From: Candidatus Rokuibacteriota bacterium
GTDB lineage: Bacteria; Methylomirabilota; Methylomirabilia; Rokubacteriales; CSP1-6
NCBI GenBank assembly: GCA_016184125.1
Contig: JACPDG010000040.1
Location: 1-64,000 of the forward strand
Length of the DNA stretch: 64,000 bases
Direction of reading: 5' to 3'
The notes under the pieces were generated by a model, which was not told where the DNA came from, made no database searches, and saw only the letters and a list, made by a program, of their open reading frames with translations. Shown here one piece after another: positions 35,001-42,972 of this stretch. Both the position numbers and the translations under genes were made by a program. Position 1 is the first letter of the stretch. The number at the start of each line of letters is the position of its first letter.

Positions 35001-35650
35001 ACGCCGAGCTAGCGGCCGCGCGCGTGAGGCTCGCTGAGAAGGCCGCCGCGGGTAGTGCTGCGGCCAAGAGACAGCTGGAGCGTGTCAAGGAGCAGCAGCG
35101 CACCTTGGGCACGCGGCGTCGCGCGTCGCTCGCCGACTTGGCCATCGATCCGGAGCGGATTGCGCCCGGGGAGATCCGGATGATCGCGCACGCGCTCGTC
35201 GTTCCGTCGGCTGACCCGGAAGACCGCAAGCGGCACGATGCGGAGGTCGAAGCGATCGCGATGCGGGTGGCCAGAGCGCACGAGGAGGCAGAAGGGGCGA
35301 CAGTCAAGGATGTGTGCACACCCGCGGCCGCTCGCGCGCATGGCCTCGGCGATCACCCGGGATTCGATCTCCTTGCCGTCTATCCGGACGGCTCCCGGCG
35401 GGCGATCGAGGTCAAAGGCCGAGCTGCCGTCGGGGACGTGGAGGTCACGGACAACGAGTGGGCGAAGGCGTGCAACCTCAGGCACGACTACTGGCTCCAT
35501 GTGGTCTACGACTGTGCGAGCCCGTCGCCGCGCCTTGTCCGCATCCGCGATCCGTTCGGCAGCCTGCTCGCCCGGGCGAGGGGAGGCGTGATCATCGACG
35601 AGCGGCAGATCCTGAACGCGGCGGTGACCGAGGGAGTTCATCGTGGCTAA
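32033..35650 (+). CDS. XRE-HTH / SNF2-family helicase / DUF3883 fusion (DrmD-like)
   Basis: The 1205-residue protein has three parts. Residues about 20-75 form an XRE-type HTH (LGLTQVQFAASLGVSFASIN, RWENGQTRPS). Residues about 125-680 are a SNF2/Rad54-like helicase with Walker A DDAGAGKT (151-158), VVFDEAHKLA, LLTATPHMGKDRP, HGGMDYREREKQ and LEQRLGRIHRYGQK. The C-terminal 80 or so residues resemble DUF3883 (GFDLLAVYPDGSRRAIEVKG), a nuclease-like or DNA-end-associated domain. Related helicases (DrmD of class 1 DISARM) act in phage defence. The start may be the ATG at 32033 or the GTG at 32045. The stop overlaps the next gene by 8 bp. Confidence 0.9.
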   Translation: MFYGVLGDQDTSADIQHAEFASILRRLRVRLGLTQVQFAASLGVSFASINRWENGQTRPSKMAWDLLRRAEERFGERGGEDAVPPTVSGLDFLAEAERVRLVAEAERLSFGHLFNPAFATEISLIDTLPHQRIAVYERMIGQPRLRFLLADDAGAGKTIMAGLYVREMLSRRLIRRVLIVPPAGLLGNWERELRTLFSLHFRIVRGGDTRVGNPFAGANGDLVICSIDTLAGDRVFARLQEPDVNPYDLVVFDEAHKLAADQDADLTIRKIDRYQLAEALAGVPGTEPRWTLPWSAQHLVLLTATPHMGKDRPYYFLWRLLEPEVLSTIEAFHAYPREARMRHFIRRTKEELVRFDGAPIYPRRESSTHSYDLGRGMVSEQTLYDETTAYMETLYNRARILNRSAARLAMSVFQRRLASSTYALMRSFERRTGRLDELTEKLKAGTLTEEHMLTAQRRLDEEILDPFDTTTADDDEATGGRERHELAEDELLRVVVTRSLAELEAEREQVQRLLALARAVLARAHESKFEKLRELLLDPRFHDEKVIVFTEHRDTLDWLTRRLEAMGFTDQIASIHGGMDYREREKQVEFFRRPTPEGGARYLVATDAAGEGINLQFCWLMVNYDIPWNPARLEQRLGRIHRYGQKHDPVVILNLVAGGTREGRVLKTLLDKLESIRRELNSDKVFDVVGRLFQNIPLTEYMATAVTEVGAKDAARAIEGTLTVEQVRALEARERAIYGQGGDVLPALSRLRSQVETEAFRRLLPGYVRRFVEGAADALDLAVEGDADRLFALRTRRPGALDPLLPALESYPSWVRNRLTVHRPTDKDEAVFLHPGEPIFERLRTTVLERFAADAARGAVFIDPLAKRPYMFHLAEVAVVRRADGARSQLRLDEIVECRLIGVRHDEGDDRGEANIVECPVEHLLLLRGAKAFPASVARFAASALEWIVRVTEHLGATVATAIAAERRRKLVEDLPEREAFVARGYDAQDAELAAARVRLAEKAAAGSAAAKRQLERVKEQQRTLGTRRRASLADLAIDPERIAPGEIRMIAHALVVPSADPEDRKRHDAEVEAIAMRVARAHEEAEGATVKDVCTPAAARAHGLGDHPGFDLLAVYPDGSRRAIEVKGRAAVGDVEVTDNEWAKACNLRHDYWLHVVYDCASPSPRLVRIRDPFGSLLARARGGVIIDERQILNAAVTEGVHRG

Positions 35651-38423
35651 TCGCGAGGACTGGTCGTTCCCTGGCTCCCGATGGTGGAAGTGCGACCTCC
35701 ATGCCCATACACCGGGCTCCTATGACTTCAGAGACCCGGACGCGACTCCGGTGGAATGGGTGAAGGCGGCGCTCGCCGCCGGCTTGCAGGTCGTCGCAGT
35801 GACGGATCACAACGCTCACAGCTGGGTTGGCACGGCACAGGACGCCGCAAACGGCATGGGGCTGACCGTTTTCGCCGGAGTCGAAATCACCGTCAATGGC
35901 GGCATCCACATGCTCGCGATCCTGCCCCCTGGCACGCGACCTGACGCGGTCGCCGCACTGCTCGGTGAGTGCAAGATCGCTTCGCAGACGTTCGCGACGG
36001 GCCAGGCAATCTCACCGCTGTCATTCGTCGAAGCCGCAACCGTGATCAAGAGGCATGGGGGCTTGTGCCTCGCCGCGCACGCCGACGGGGAGGACGGCTT
36101 TCTGACGGTACTGGTAAAGCGAGCGGCGGGCGGGACCACGACGGGCAGCGAGACGCTGAGGCAGATCGTGACGTCGCTCGACCTCGATGGTGCGGAAGTT
36201 TGTCAAGGCGATGCCGCACTGCTGTCCTACCTGGACAACAGCAAGCAAGGATACAAGCGTGCCACCGGCCCGCTGGCACTCCTCGAGGGCTCCGATGCCC
36301 ATGCACTCGCCGATCTCGGGCAGCGATCCACGTGGATCAAGATGTCCCGGGCAGATCTGGAGGGCCTCCGGCTCGCTTTGACGGATGCCGAGATGTCCGT
36401 CCGGCGGGCCGGCACCACGACTGCCGATCCGAACGCCCACTCCCCTGACCTCATCGAGGCCATCGAGATCGAGAGGGCACAGTACATCGGGAACGGGGGA
36501 CCGTTGATCCTGCGGCTCAATCCGTGGCTGAACGCCATCATCGGTGGCCACGGAACCGGTAAGTCGACGGTGGTCGAGTTCGTGCGTATCGCGATGCGGC
36601 GCGAGGACGAGGTGCCGCCGCTCTTGCGGGACGCGTTCCAGAAGTACGTGAGCGTGCGGCGAGAGCGACTGGATGACGGCTTGCTGCGGCCGGAAACAGT
36701 CCTCCGCGTCATCTTTCGGCGCGATGGACGGCGCTATCGCATCCAGTGGTCGCCGGATGGTGCCGTTTTGCCGATCGCGCAAGACGACGGGGCGGGTGGA
36801 TGGGTGACTGCTCCTGGCGATGTGCGGAGCCGGTTTCCCGTCCGCATCTTCAGCCAGAAGCAGATCTACACGCTGGCCGAGGACCCGAATGCGCTCCTCA
36901 CGTTCATCGACGAGAGCCCGGCGGTCGACGCGGTCTCGCTGCGCGCCGACATGGATCGCGAGGAGAAGGCGTTCCTGTCGCTGCGTGCCCAGGCACGGGC
37001 GGCCGAGGTCGAGACTCAGGAAGAGGTCAGGCTACGCGGCGCGCTCGACGACGTCAGGCGCAAGCTCGCGGTGTTCGAGACCTCCGACCACCGGGAGATC
37101 CTCCGCAGCTACCAGGTCGTCGAGCGCCAGCAGCGTGCGGTAGACGAGTGGGCCACTGGCCTCGAGGCGAGCGTCGCGCAGGTGGAGCGCCTTGCCGGTG
37201 GACTGGTGGCCGACGAGTTGCCCGCTGGCGTTTTCCCCGAGCCGGCGAACGCCCAGCCGGCCGAGCAGACGGTACTCGCAGCGGTGGCCGAGGCGACCGC
37301 GAGCCTCGAACGGCTCCGGGCCGAGGCGGAGGCGCTGGCCGCGCACGCGCATGAGGCGTTCGAGCGCTTTCGGGCTGCGGTCGGTGCGGGCGCATGGCCG
37401 ACGCACGTCGCCGAGACCCGTGCGCGGTACGAGGAGCTCAAGCGGCAGCTCAGCGCTGCCGGCGCCGGCGATCCCTCCGAGTACGGCCGGCTCGTGCAGG
37501 AGCAGCAGACCATCGAGTCCCGGCTCCGCGCGATCGAGGCTCGCAAGGCGACGGCGCGGGGCCTCGAGCAGCAGGCGACCGAGCACCTGAAGCGGCTCGG
37601 TGCTTTGCGGGAAGAGCTGACGAGTCGGCGGAAGCAGTTCCTCGTGGACATCTTGGCCGGGAACGACCGCGTCCGAGTCGACATCGTGCCGTATGGCGAC
37701 AAGCTCGATGCGGAGAGGCGGCTCAGGGAGCACATCTCGCGGACGGACCAGACCTTCCAGGACCAGATCTGGAGCGATGACGACAAGCGCGGCATTCTCC
37801 GCGACCTCTACGCCAACCACTCGCCGGCCCTGGACGCCAAGGCGTTCGCCGACGAGCTGACGGCGCTGAAGGCGCGCCTCATCGCGATCGCGAAGGGCTC
37901 TGACGGCGGCGACCTCGACGGGAAGTTCGTCGCCCATCTGCGCCGCCGGCCGCCCGAGGCGCTTGATCGTATCGCCGCCCTGTTCCCCGAGGATGCGGTG
38001 ACGCTCGCCTACAGGACCCGCATCGGTGAGGATTTCCGTCCGATCAGCCAGGGCTCGCCGGGCCAGAAGTCGGCGGCGGTGCTGGCGTTCGTCCTGTCGC
38101 ACGGGACGGAGCCACTGATCCTCGACCAGCCCGAGGACGATCTCGACAATCAGCTCATCGCCGAGCTGATCGTCACCCAGCTTCGGCAGGCCAAGGCCAA
38201 GCGCCAGATGCTCGTCGTCACGCACAATCCGAACATCGTCGTGAACGGCGACGCCGAGCTCGTCATCCCGTTCGTGGTGCGGAACGGTCGGACAGAGATC
38301 GACGGAATGGGAGGGCTCCAGGAGGACAGCGTCCGGGAGACCATCTGCAGCGTGATGGAAGGTGGGCGCGACGCGCTCGATCGCCGGTACCGTCGCATTC
38401 GCGGCGGGGTCGCCCGTGCTTGA
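35643..38423 (+). CDS. PHP-domain nuclease fused to an SMC-like ATPase (TrlF-like)
   Basis: The 926-residue protein begins with a PHP phosphoesterase domain showing its metal motifs: DLHAH (18-22), TDHN (54-57), Glu 81, AAHAD (about 144-148) and GSDAH (216-220). An ABC/SMC-type ATPase follows, with Walker A GGHGTGKST (301-309), a long coiled coil (about 430-680), a signature-like SQGSPGQKSA and Walker B LILDQPEDDLDN. This design suggests ATP-driven DNA sensing coupled to nucleic-acid cleavage. The GTG start at 35643 has GGGAG upstream and overlaps the helicase gene by 8 bp. Confidence 0.9.
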   Translation: MANREDWSFPGSRWWKCDLHAHTPGSYDFRDPDATPVEWVKAALAAGLQVVAVTDHNAHSWVGTAQDAANGMGLTVFAGVEITVNGGIHMLAILPPGTRPDAVAALLGECKIASQTFATGQAISPLSFVEAATVIKRHGGLCLAAHADGEDGFLTVLVKRAAGGTTTGSETLRQIVTSLDLDGAEVCQGDAALLSYLDNSKQGYKRATGPLALLEGSDAHALADLGQRSTWIKMSRADLEGLRLALTDAEMSVRRAGTTTADPNAHSPDLIEAIEIERAQYIGNGGPLILRLNPWLNAIIGGHGTGKSTVVEFVRIAMRREDEVPPLLRDAFQKYVSVRRERLDDGLLRPETVLRVIFRRDGRRYRIQWSPDGAVLPIAQDDGAGGWVTAPGDVRSRFPVRIFSQKQIYTLAEDPNALLTFIDESPAVDAVSLRADMDREEKAFLSLRAQARAAEVETQEEVRLRGALDDVRRKLAVFETSDHREILRSYQVVERQQRAVDEWATGLEASVAQVERLAGGLVADELPAGVFPEPANAQPAEQTVLAAVAEATASLERLRAEAEALAAHAHEAFERFRAAVGAGAWPTHVAETRARYEELKRQLSAAGAGDPSEYGRLVQEQQTIESRLRAIEARKATARGLEQQATEHLKRLGALREELTSRRKQFLVDILAGNDRVRVDIVPYGDKLDAERRLREHISRTDQTFQDQIWSDDDKRGILRDLYANHSPALDAKAFADELTALKARLIAIAKGSDGGDLDGKFVAHLRRRPPEALDRIAALFPEDAVTLAYRTRIGEDFRPISQGSPGQKSAAVLAFVLSHGTEPLILDQPEDDLDNQLIAELIVTQLRQAKAKRQMLVVTHNPNIVVNGDAELVIPFVVRNGRTEIDGMGGLQEDSVRETICSVMEGGRDALDRRYRRIRGGVARA

Positions 38424-39669
38424 CAGCCTCGAGGAGCTGCTGAGGAAGATCCGGCTCGGCGAGGACTCGGTGCTGGAGCTGAAGAGCGTGCGCTTCCGCG
38501 GCGACGCCGTCGTGGGGCCGGCGCGCAATGACCTCGCGGACGACCTCACCGCGATGGCGAACACGGCCGGCGGCGTGTGCGTCCTCGGCGTGGACGACCG
38601 CACGCGCGAGATCGAGGGGCTTGCGATCGAGCGGCTGGACGCCGTCGAGCGGCTCGTGCGAGAGGTCGCCAACGACGCGGTCAAGCCACCGCTCCTGGTG
38701 ACCATCGTGCGGCTGGAACTGCCGAGCACGACCGGCGACATGCGGCCGGTGCTCAAGGTCGACGTGCCGCGCAGTCCGTTCGTGCACCGCAGTCCGGGCG
38801 GGTACTTCCACCGGCTGGGCAGCTCCACGCGTGAGCTCACGCCCGAGCTGCTGGCGCGGCTCTTCCAGGTGCGCAGCCAGGGGCTGGTGGTGCGATTCGA
38901 CGAGCAGGCCGTGCCCGGCACGTCGGCGGCGGATCTCGACGTCGAGCGGGCGAGACGCCACTTCCCGCCCTCCGATTCTGACGAGACCGCGCTCCGGAAG
39001 CTGCTCCTCGTGCGTGAGGTGGACGGTGCGCTCCGCTGCACCGTCGGCGGCCTGCTGCTCTTCGGCCGCGATCCCCAGCAGCACCTGCCGAACGCCCGCA
39101 TCGAGGCGGTGCGCTACCGCGGTGTTCGGGCCGACGCGAACTACCAGATCGATGCGCGCTCCTGCACTGGACCCCTGGAGGACCAGATCGCCGCGGCGAC
39201 GGCGTTCGTCGAGGCCAACATGCGCGTCGGGGCGACGAAGAAGCCGGCGCGTGCCGACCTCCCGCAGTTCGACATGCGCGCGGTGTTCGAGGCGATCGTC
39301 AACGCCGTCGTGCATCGCGACTACTCGATCTACGGCTCGAAAGTCCGGCTGTTCGTCTTCGACGACCGGCTGGAGCTGTACAGCCCGGGAGCGTTGCCGA
39401 ACTCGGTGACGGTCGACACGATGGCCGTCCGGCAGGCGACGCGGAACGAGCTGATCGTGCGGTTCCTGAGCAAGACGCCGATCGCCCGCGTCGGCGTGCC
39501 CGGCCGGGTGCACTTCGTCGAGGCGCGCGGCGAGGGCGTGCCGCTCATCCTCGAGGCCGGCCGGCGGGTGTCGGGCCGCGAGCCCCTGTACGAGCTGTTC
39601 GACGACGAGCTGCGCCTCACGATCTACGGCCGCCCGTTCGAGCAGGGCGGCGAGGAGACCGCGGAATGA
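38416..39669 (+). CDS. Schlafen-type AlbA_2 / HATPase-like protein (COG2865 type)
   Basis: The 417-residue protein has an N-terminal AlbA_2 domain: ELKSVRF and ADDLTAMANTAGGVCVLGVD, the acidic-residue and NTxGG motifs of Schlafen-like divergent AAA or nuclease domains. The C-terminal part is like HATPase_c_4 (FEAIVNAVVHRDYSIYGSKV, DDRLELYSPGALPN). Proteins of this build are regulators or RNA-cleaving effectors. The GTG start at 38416 overlaps the PHP-ATPase stop by 8 bp, and the stop overlaps the methylase ATG as ATGA. In this operon it could be a sensor or the toxic effector. Confidence 0.85.
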   Translation: MLDSLEELLRKIRLGEDSVLELKSVRFRGDAVVGPARNDLADDLTAMANTAGGVCVLGVDDRTREIEGLAIERLDAVERLVREVANDAVKPPLLVTIVRLELPSTTGDMRPVLKVDVPRSPFVHRSPGGYFHRLGSSTRELTPELLARLFQVRSQGLVVRFDEQAVPGTSAADLDVERARRHFPPSDSDETALRKLLLVREVDGALRCTVGGLLLFGRDPQQHLPNARIEAVRYRGVRADANYQIDARSCTGPLEDQIAAATAFVEANMRVGATKKPARADLPQFDMRAVFEAIVNAVVHRDYSIYGSKVRLFVFDDRLELYSPGALPNSVTVDTMAVRQATRNELIVRFLSKTPIARVGVPGRVHFVEARGEGVPLILEAGRRVSGREPLYELFDDELRLTIYGRPFEQGGEETAE

Positions 39670-42600
39670 CCGGCGGGTCGAGGCTCATCGAGGTCGCCTT
39701 CCCCCTGAAACAGGCGTCGATCGACTCGGTCCACGAGAAGAACGTCCGCCACGGGCACATCTCCACGCTCCACATCTGGCCGGCGCGCCGCCCTCTCGCC
39801 GCCTCGCGCGCCGCGCTGCTGGCCGCGCTGCTGCCGGACCCCGGCACGCCCGAGACCCGGCGTGCGCTGTGCGAGCGCATCGGCGGCAGGGTGGTGAGGT
39901 CGCCCCGCACCAAGAAGCTGCCGAACGGCCGTAGCGAGCAGAGGCTCGTCGAGGAAACGGTCGGCGGCATCCTCCACTGGGGGCGCGAAACGAAGCACCG
40001 CGACGAGGTCGACCGCCTCCGCGAGGAGATCCGGAAGGCGTTCGGCGGGCGCGCCCCGAGAATGCTCGATCCGTTCGCGGGCGGCGGCGCGATCCCGCTC
40101 GAGGCGATGCGCCTCGGGTGCGACGTCACGGCCGTCGACATCAATCCGGTCGCGTGGCTGATCCTCAGATCCACGCTCGAGTACCCGCAGAAGCTGTCAG
40201 GCCGGAAGTACCGCCTGCCCGACTTCGTGCTCCGGGATGCCGAGTTCATGGCGGCGTCCTTCAAGTCGCAGGGTTTCACCCGGCCGCAGGTGCGGACGTT
40301 CCTTTCAGAGCTTCGTCTGGCTGGCGAGAACGAGGCCCCACCCCTGGACGGCTTCGGCGACCCTGTCGTGCAGCCGGCCTTTCTCGAAGCCGATCTCGCA
40401 TGGCACGTCCGCGCGTGGGGGCGGTGGGTGCTCGCCGAGGCTCGACGCGAGCTCGCGCGTCTCTACCCGGTCTACGCCGACTTCGAGCCGCTGCTCGACG
40501 ACGGGACGCCGTGGGAGCGCCGCCCTCGTCGCCTGGTGCCATGCCGTTCCGATGGGACCGCGGACGTCGACAGTCTGAACCAGGAGTTCGACGGGCGACC
40601 GAGCTCGAGGATCGCCGGTCGGCCGTGGCTCGACGATCCGCGCTGCCCGCGCTGGGTCGCGAAACCCATCGTGGCGTATCTCTGGGCACGGACGGTCAAG
40701 TGCAAGAACTGCCGCGCAACCATCCCGTTGCTCAAGACGCGCTGGCTGGTTCGCAAGGACTCCAAGCGCGCGGTGCTGGTGATGGAGCCCAACGCCGACC
40801 GTACGGGCGTGGTGTTCGACGTCTTGGTCGATCCGCCTCTCGTTGGCGGGAACAACGCCGCACGGCGCGAGCACGATCGGAAGCTCGGACTCGGCACGAT
40901 GAGCCGAGCGGGCGCGTGGTGTCCCAGCTGCGGCAAGCCCGGGACCGTCGCGATGGAGATGGAGGACATCCGCGCGGAAGGGCTTGCCGGCCGGCTCGGC
41001 GTGCAGATGACCGCGGTCGTGGTGGATGGTCCGAACGGTAAGGCGTACCGGCTTCCGACGGAACTCGAGGATCAGCTCGCTCGCGCCGGGGATGAGGCGC
41101 TGAAGCATGTCTTCAGCGCGGTTCCGCTTGGCCTTCCGAACGAGCCAATGCCTGGCAAGGAAGCGCTGGGTATTCGACTCCCGCTCTACGGGTACGACAA
41201 GTGGTCCGAGCTCTTCACCGCGCGCCAGCTCGTGGCGCTCGGCACGTTCGCGCGCGTCACTCGATCGGTCACCGCGGAGCTGGAGCGGCTGGGTTACGGG
41301 CCGGAGTGGCGCGAGGCGATCCTCGGGTACCTCGCGCTGATGCTGGATCGCCTGGCGAACCAGTCGAGCAGCGTCGCCCACTGGAACAGCCGTGGAGAGA
41401 AGATCGAAGGAACGTTCGCGCGCTTCGCGCTACCCATCGTGTGGGATTTCGCCGAGGTCCAGCCGCTCGCCGAGACGAGCGGCGGCTATCCGGGGGCGGT
41501 CGAGTGGGTCTCGCTGGTGGTCGGGCACACGCTCGCCGCCACGTCCGCGGCGCCGGCGCCCCGCGTGCTATGCCGGTCGGCGATCGGGCTCGCCGAGCAC
41601 GCACCCTTCGACGTCATCGTCACCGATCCTCCGTACTACGACGCGATCCCGTACTCGGACCTCATGGACTTCTTCTACGTCTGGGTGCGCCGGGTGCTCG
41701 GCGACCACGGCGGGTATGCGGCCGTCTTCGGAGCGCGCGAGCTGGCGCCGAAGTGGGATGGCGAGAGCGGCGACGGAGAGCTGATCGACGACTCGAGCCG
41801 CCACGGCGGTGACGCCGCGAAGTCCAAGCAGGTCTACGAGGACGGCATGGCCCGGGCGTTCCACGCGTGCGGCCAGGTGCTCGCCCCCGACGGCCGCCTC
41901 GTGATCGTCTTCGCGAACAAGCAGCCGGACGCCTGGGAGACGCTCGTCGCGGCGATCATCAAGGCCGGCTTCGTCGTGGACGGGAGCTGGCCGATCCAGA
42001 CTGAGCGCGCGGCGCGGATGCGGTCACTCGCCTCCGCCGCGCTCGCCTCGTCCGTCTGGCTCGTGTGCCGCAAGCGGCTGGCGACGGCCCGCCCGGGCTG
42101 GGACAACACGGTGCTGGCGGACATGCGGACGAACATCGCGAGGCAGCTCCGCGAGTTCTGGGATGCCGGCATCCGCGGACCGGACTTCGTGTGGGCGGCG
42201 ACGGGACCTGCGCTGGAGGCGTACAGCAAGCACCCGATCGTGAAGAAGGCGGACATGCACGGCGAGCTGATGACCGTCACGGCGTTTCTCAAGGAGGTCC
42301 GCCGCATCGTCGTCGACTTCGTCGTCGGTCGCGTCCTCAGCGAGGCTGCGCCCGCGGGCGGCGCTGCGACGGAGATCGAGGGCGGCCTCGACGACGTGAC
42401 CACGTACTACCTGCTCCATCGCTACGATTTCGGTCTCGCCGACGCGCCGGCGGGTGCCTGCATCCTCTACGCGGTCTCGTGCAACCTCTCGGAGGCCGAC
42501 CTCGCCGACCGGTATGACGTCCTGGTACGGACGGGCGGCACCGAGAGCCACACCGACGATGACGACGAGGAGACCGAGGAACGCGAGGAGCCGGAGGAGG

Positions 42601-42965
42601 GATCGGGGAGCACGTTCCGGCTGAAGCCGTGGAAGCAGCGGACCCGGCCGGGCATGGGCTTCGATGCCGGGAAGGGCTTCGTCCCGCTGATCGATCAGGC
42701 GCACCGGCTCATGCACCTCTGGAAGGCCGGCGATCAGGGCAAGGTCGACCAGTACCTGGAGGACCGGGGGCTGAGGAGGAGCCAGGTCTTCCACCAGCTC
42801 CTGCAGGCGCTCGTGGAGCTGGCGCCCGAAGGCAGCGACGAGCGATCGGTGCTCGAAAGCGTCATGAACCATCTGCGCGCGGTCGGCGTGTGGACGTCGC
42901 AGCCGCGCGCGTTCGACTTCGCAGCGGCCGACGAGGCTGGATCGACCAGCGATGGCGCGAGGTGA
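39666..42965 (+). CDS. DUF1156 adenine-specific DNA methylase with Zn ribbon (COG1743 type)
   Basis: The 1099-residue protein starts with the DUF1156 segment (IEVAFPLKQASIDSVHEKN, HISTLHIWPARRPLAASRAA). SAM-binding motif I follows (MLDPFAGGGAIPLEAMRLG, then VDINPVAW). A Zn ribbon has CKNC near residue 343 and CPSC about 75 residues on. Catalytic motif IV TDPPYYDAIPYSDLMDFF marks an N6-adenine or N4-cytosine methylase with permuted-type spacing. An acidic linker (DDDDEETEEREEPEEG) lies near the C-terminus. It would mark self DNA in a restriction-like system. ATGA links it to the preceding gene. Confidence 0.92.
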   Translation: MTGGSRLIEVAFPLKQASIDSVHEKNVRHGHISTLHIWPARRPLAASRAALLAALLPDPGTPETRRALCERIGGRVVRSPRTKKLPNGRSEQRLVEETVGGILHWGRETKHRDEVDRLREEIRKAFGGRAPRMLDPFAGGGAIPLEAMRLGCDVTAVDINPVAWLILRSTLEYPQKLSGRKYRLPDFVLRDAEFMAASFKSQGFTRPQVRTFLSELRLAGENEAPPLDGFGDPVVQPAFLEADLAWHVRAWGRWVLAEARRELARLYPVYADFEPLLDDGTPWERRPRRLVPCRSDGTADVDSLNQEFDGRPSSRIAGRPWLDDPRCPRWVAKPIVAYLWARTVKCKNCRATIPLLKTRWLVRKDSKRAVLVMEPNADRTGVVFDVLVDPPLVGGNNAARREHDRKLGLGTMSRAGAWCPSCGKPGTVAMEMEDIRAEGLAGRLGVQMTAVVVDGPNGKAYRLPTELEDQLARAGDEALKHVFSAVPLGLPNEPMPGKEALGIRLPLYGYDKWSELFTARQLVALGTFARVTRSVTAELERLGYGPEWREAILGYLALMLDRLANQSSSVAHWNSRGEKIEGTFARFALPIVWDFAEVQPLAETSGGYPGAVEWVSLVVGHTLAATSAAPAPRVLCRSAIGLAEHAPFDVIVTDPPYYDAIPYSDLMDFFYVWVRRVLGDHGGYAAVFGARELAPKWDGESGDGELIDDSSRHGGDAAKSKQVYEDGMARAFHACGQVLAPDGRLVIVFANKQPDAWETLVAAIIKAGFVVDGSWPIQTERAARMRSLASAALASSVWLVCRKRLATARPGWDNTVLADMRTNIARQLREFWDAGIRGPDFVWAATGPALEAYSKHPIVKKADMHGELMTVTAFLKEVRRIVVDFVVGRVLSEAAPAGGAATEIEGGLDDVTTYYLLHRYDFGLADAPAGACILYAVSCNLSEADLADRYDVLVRTGGTESHTDDDDEETEEREEPEEGSGSTFRLKPWKQRTRPGMGFDAGKGFVPLIDQAHRLMHLWKAGDQGKVDQYLEDRGLRRSQVFHQLLQALVELAPEGSDERSVLESVMNHLRAVGVWTSQPRAFDFAAADEAGSTSDGAR

Positions 42966-42972
42966 GGCTGCG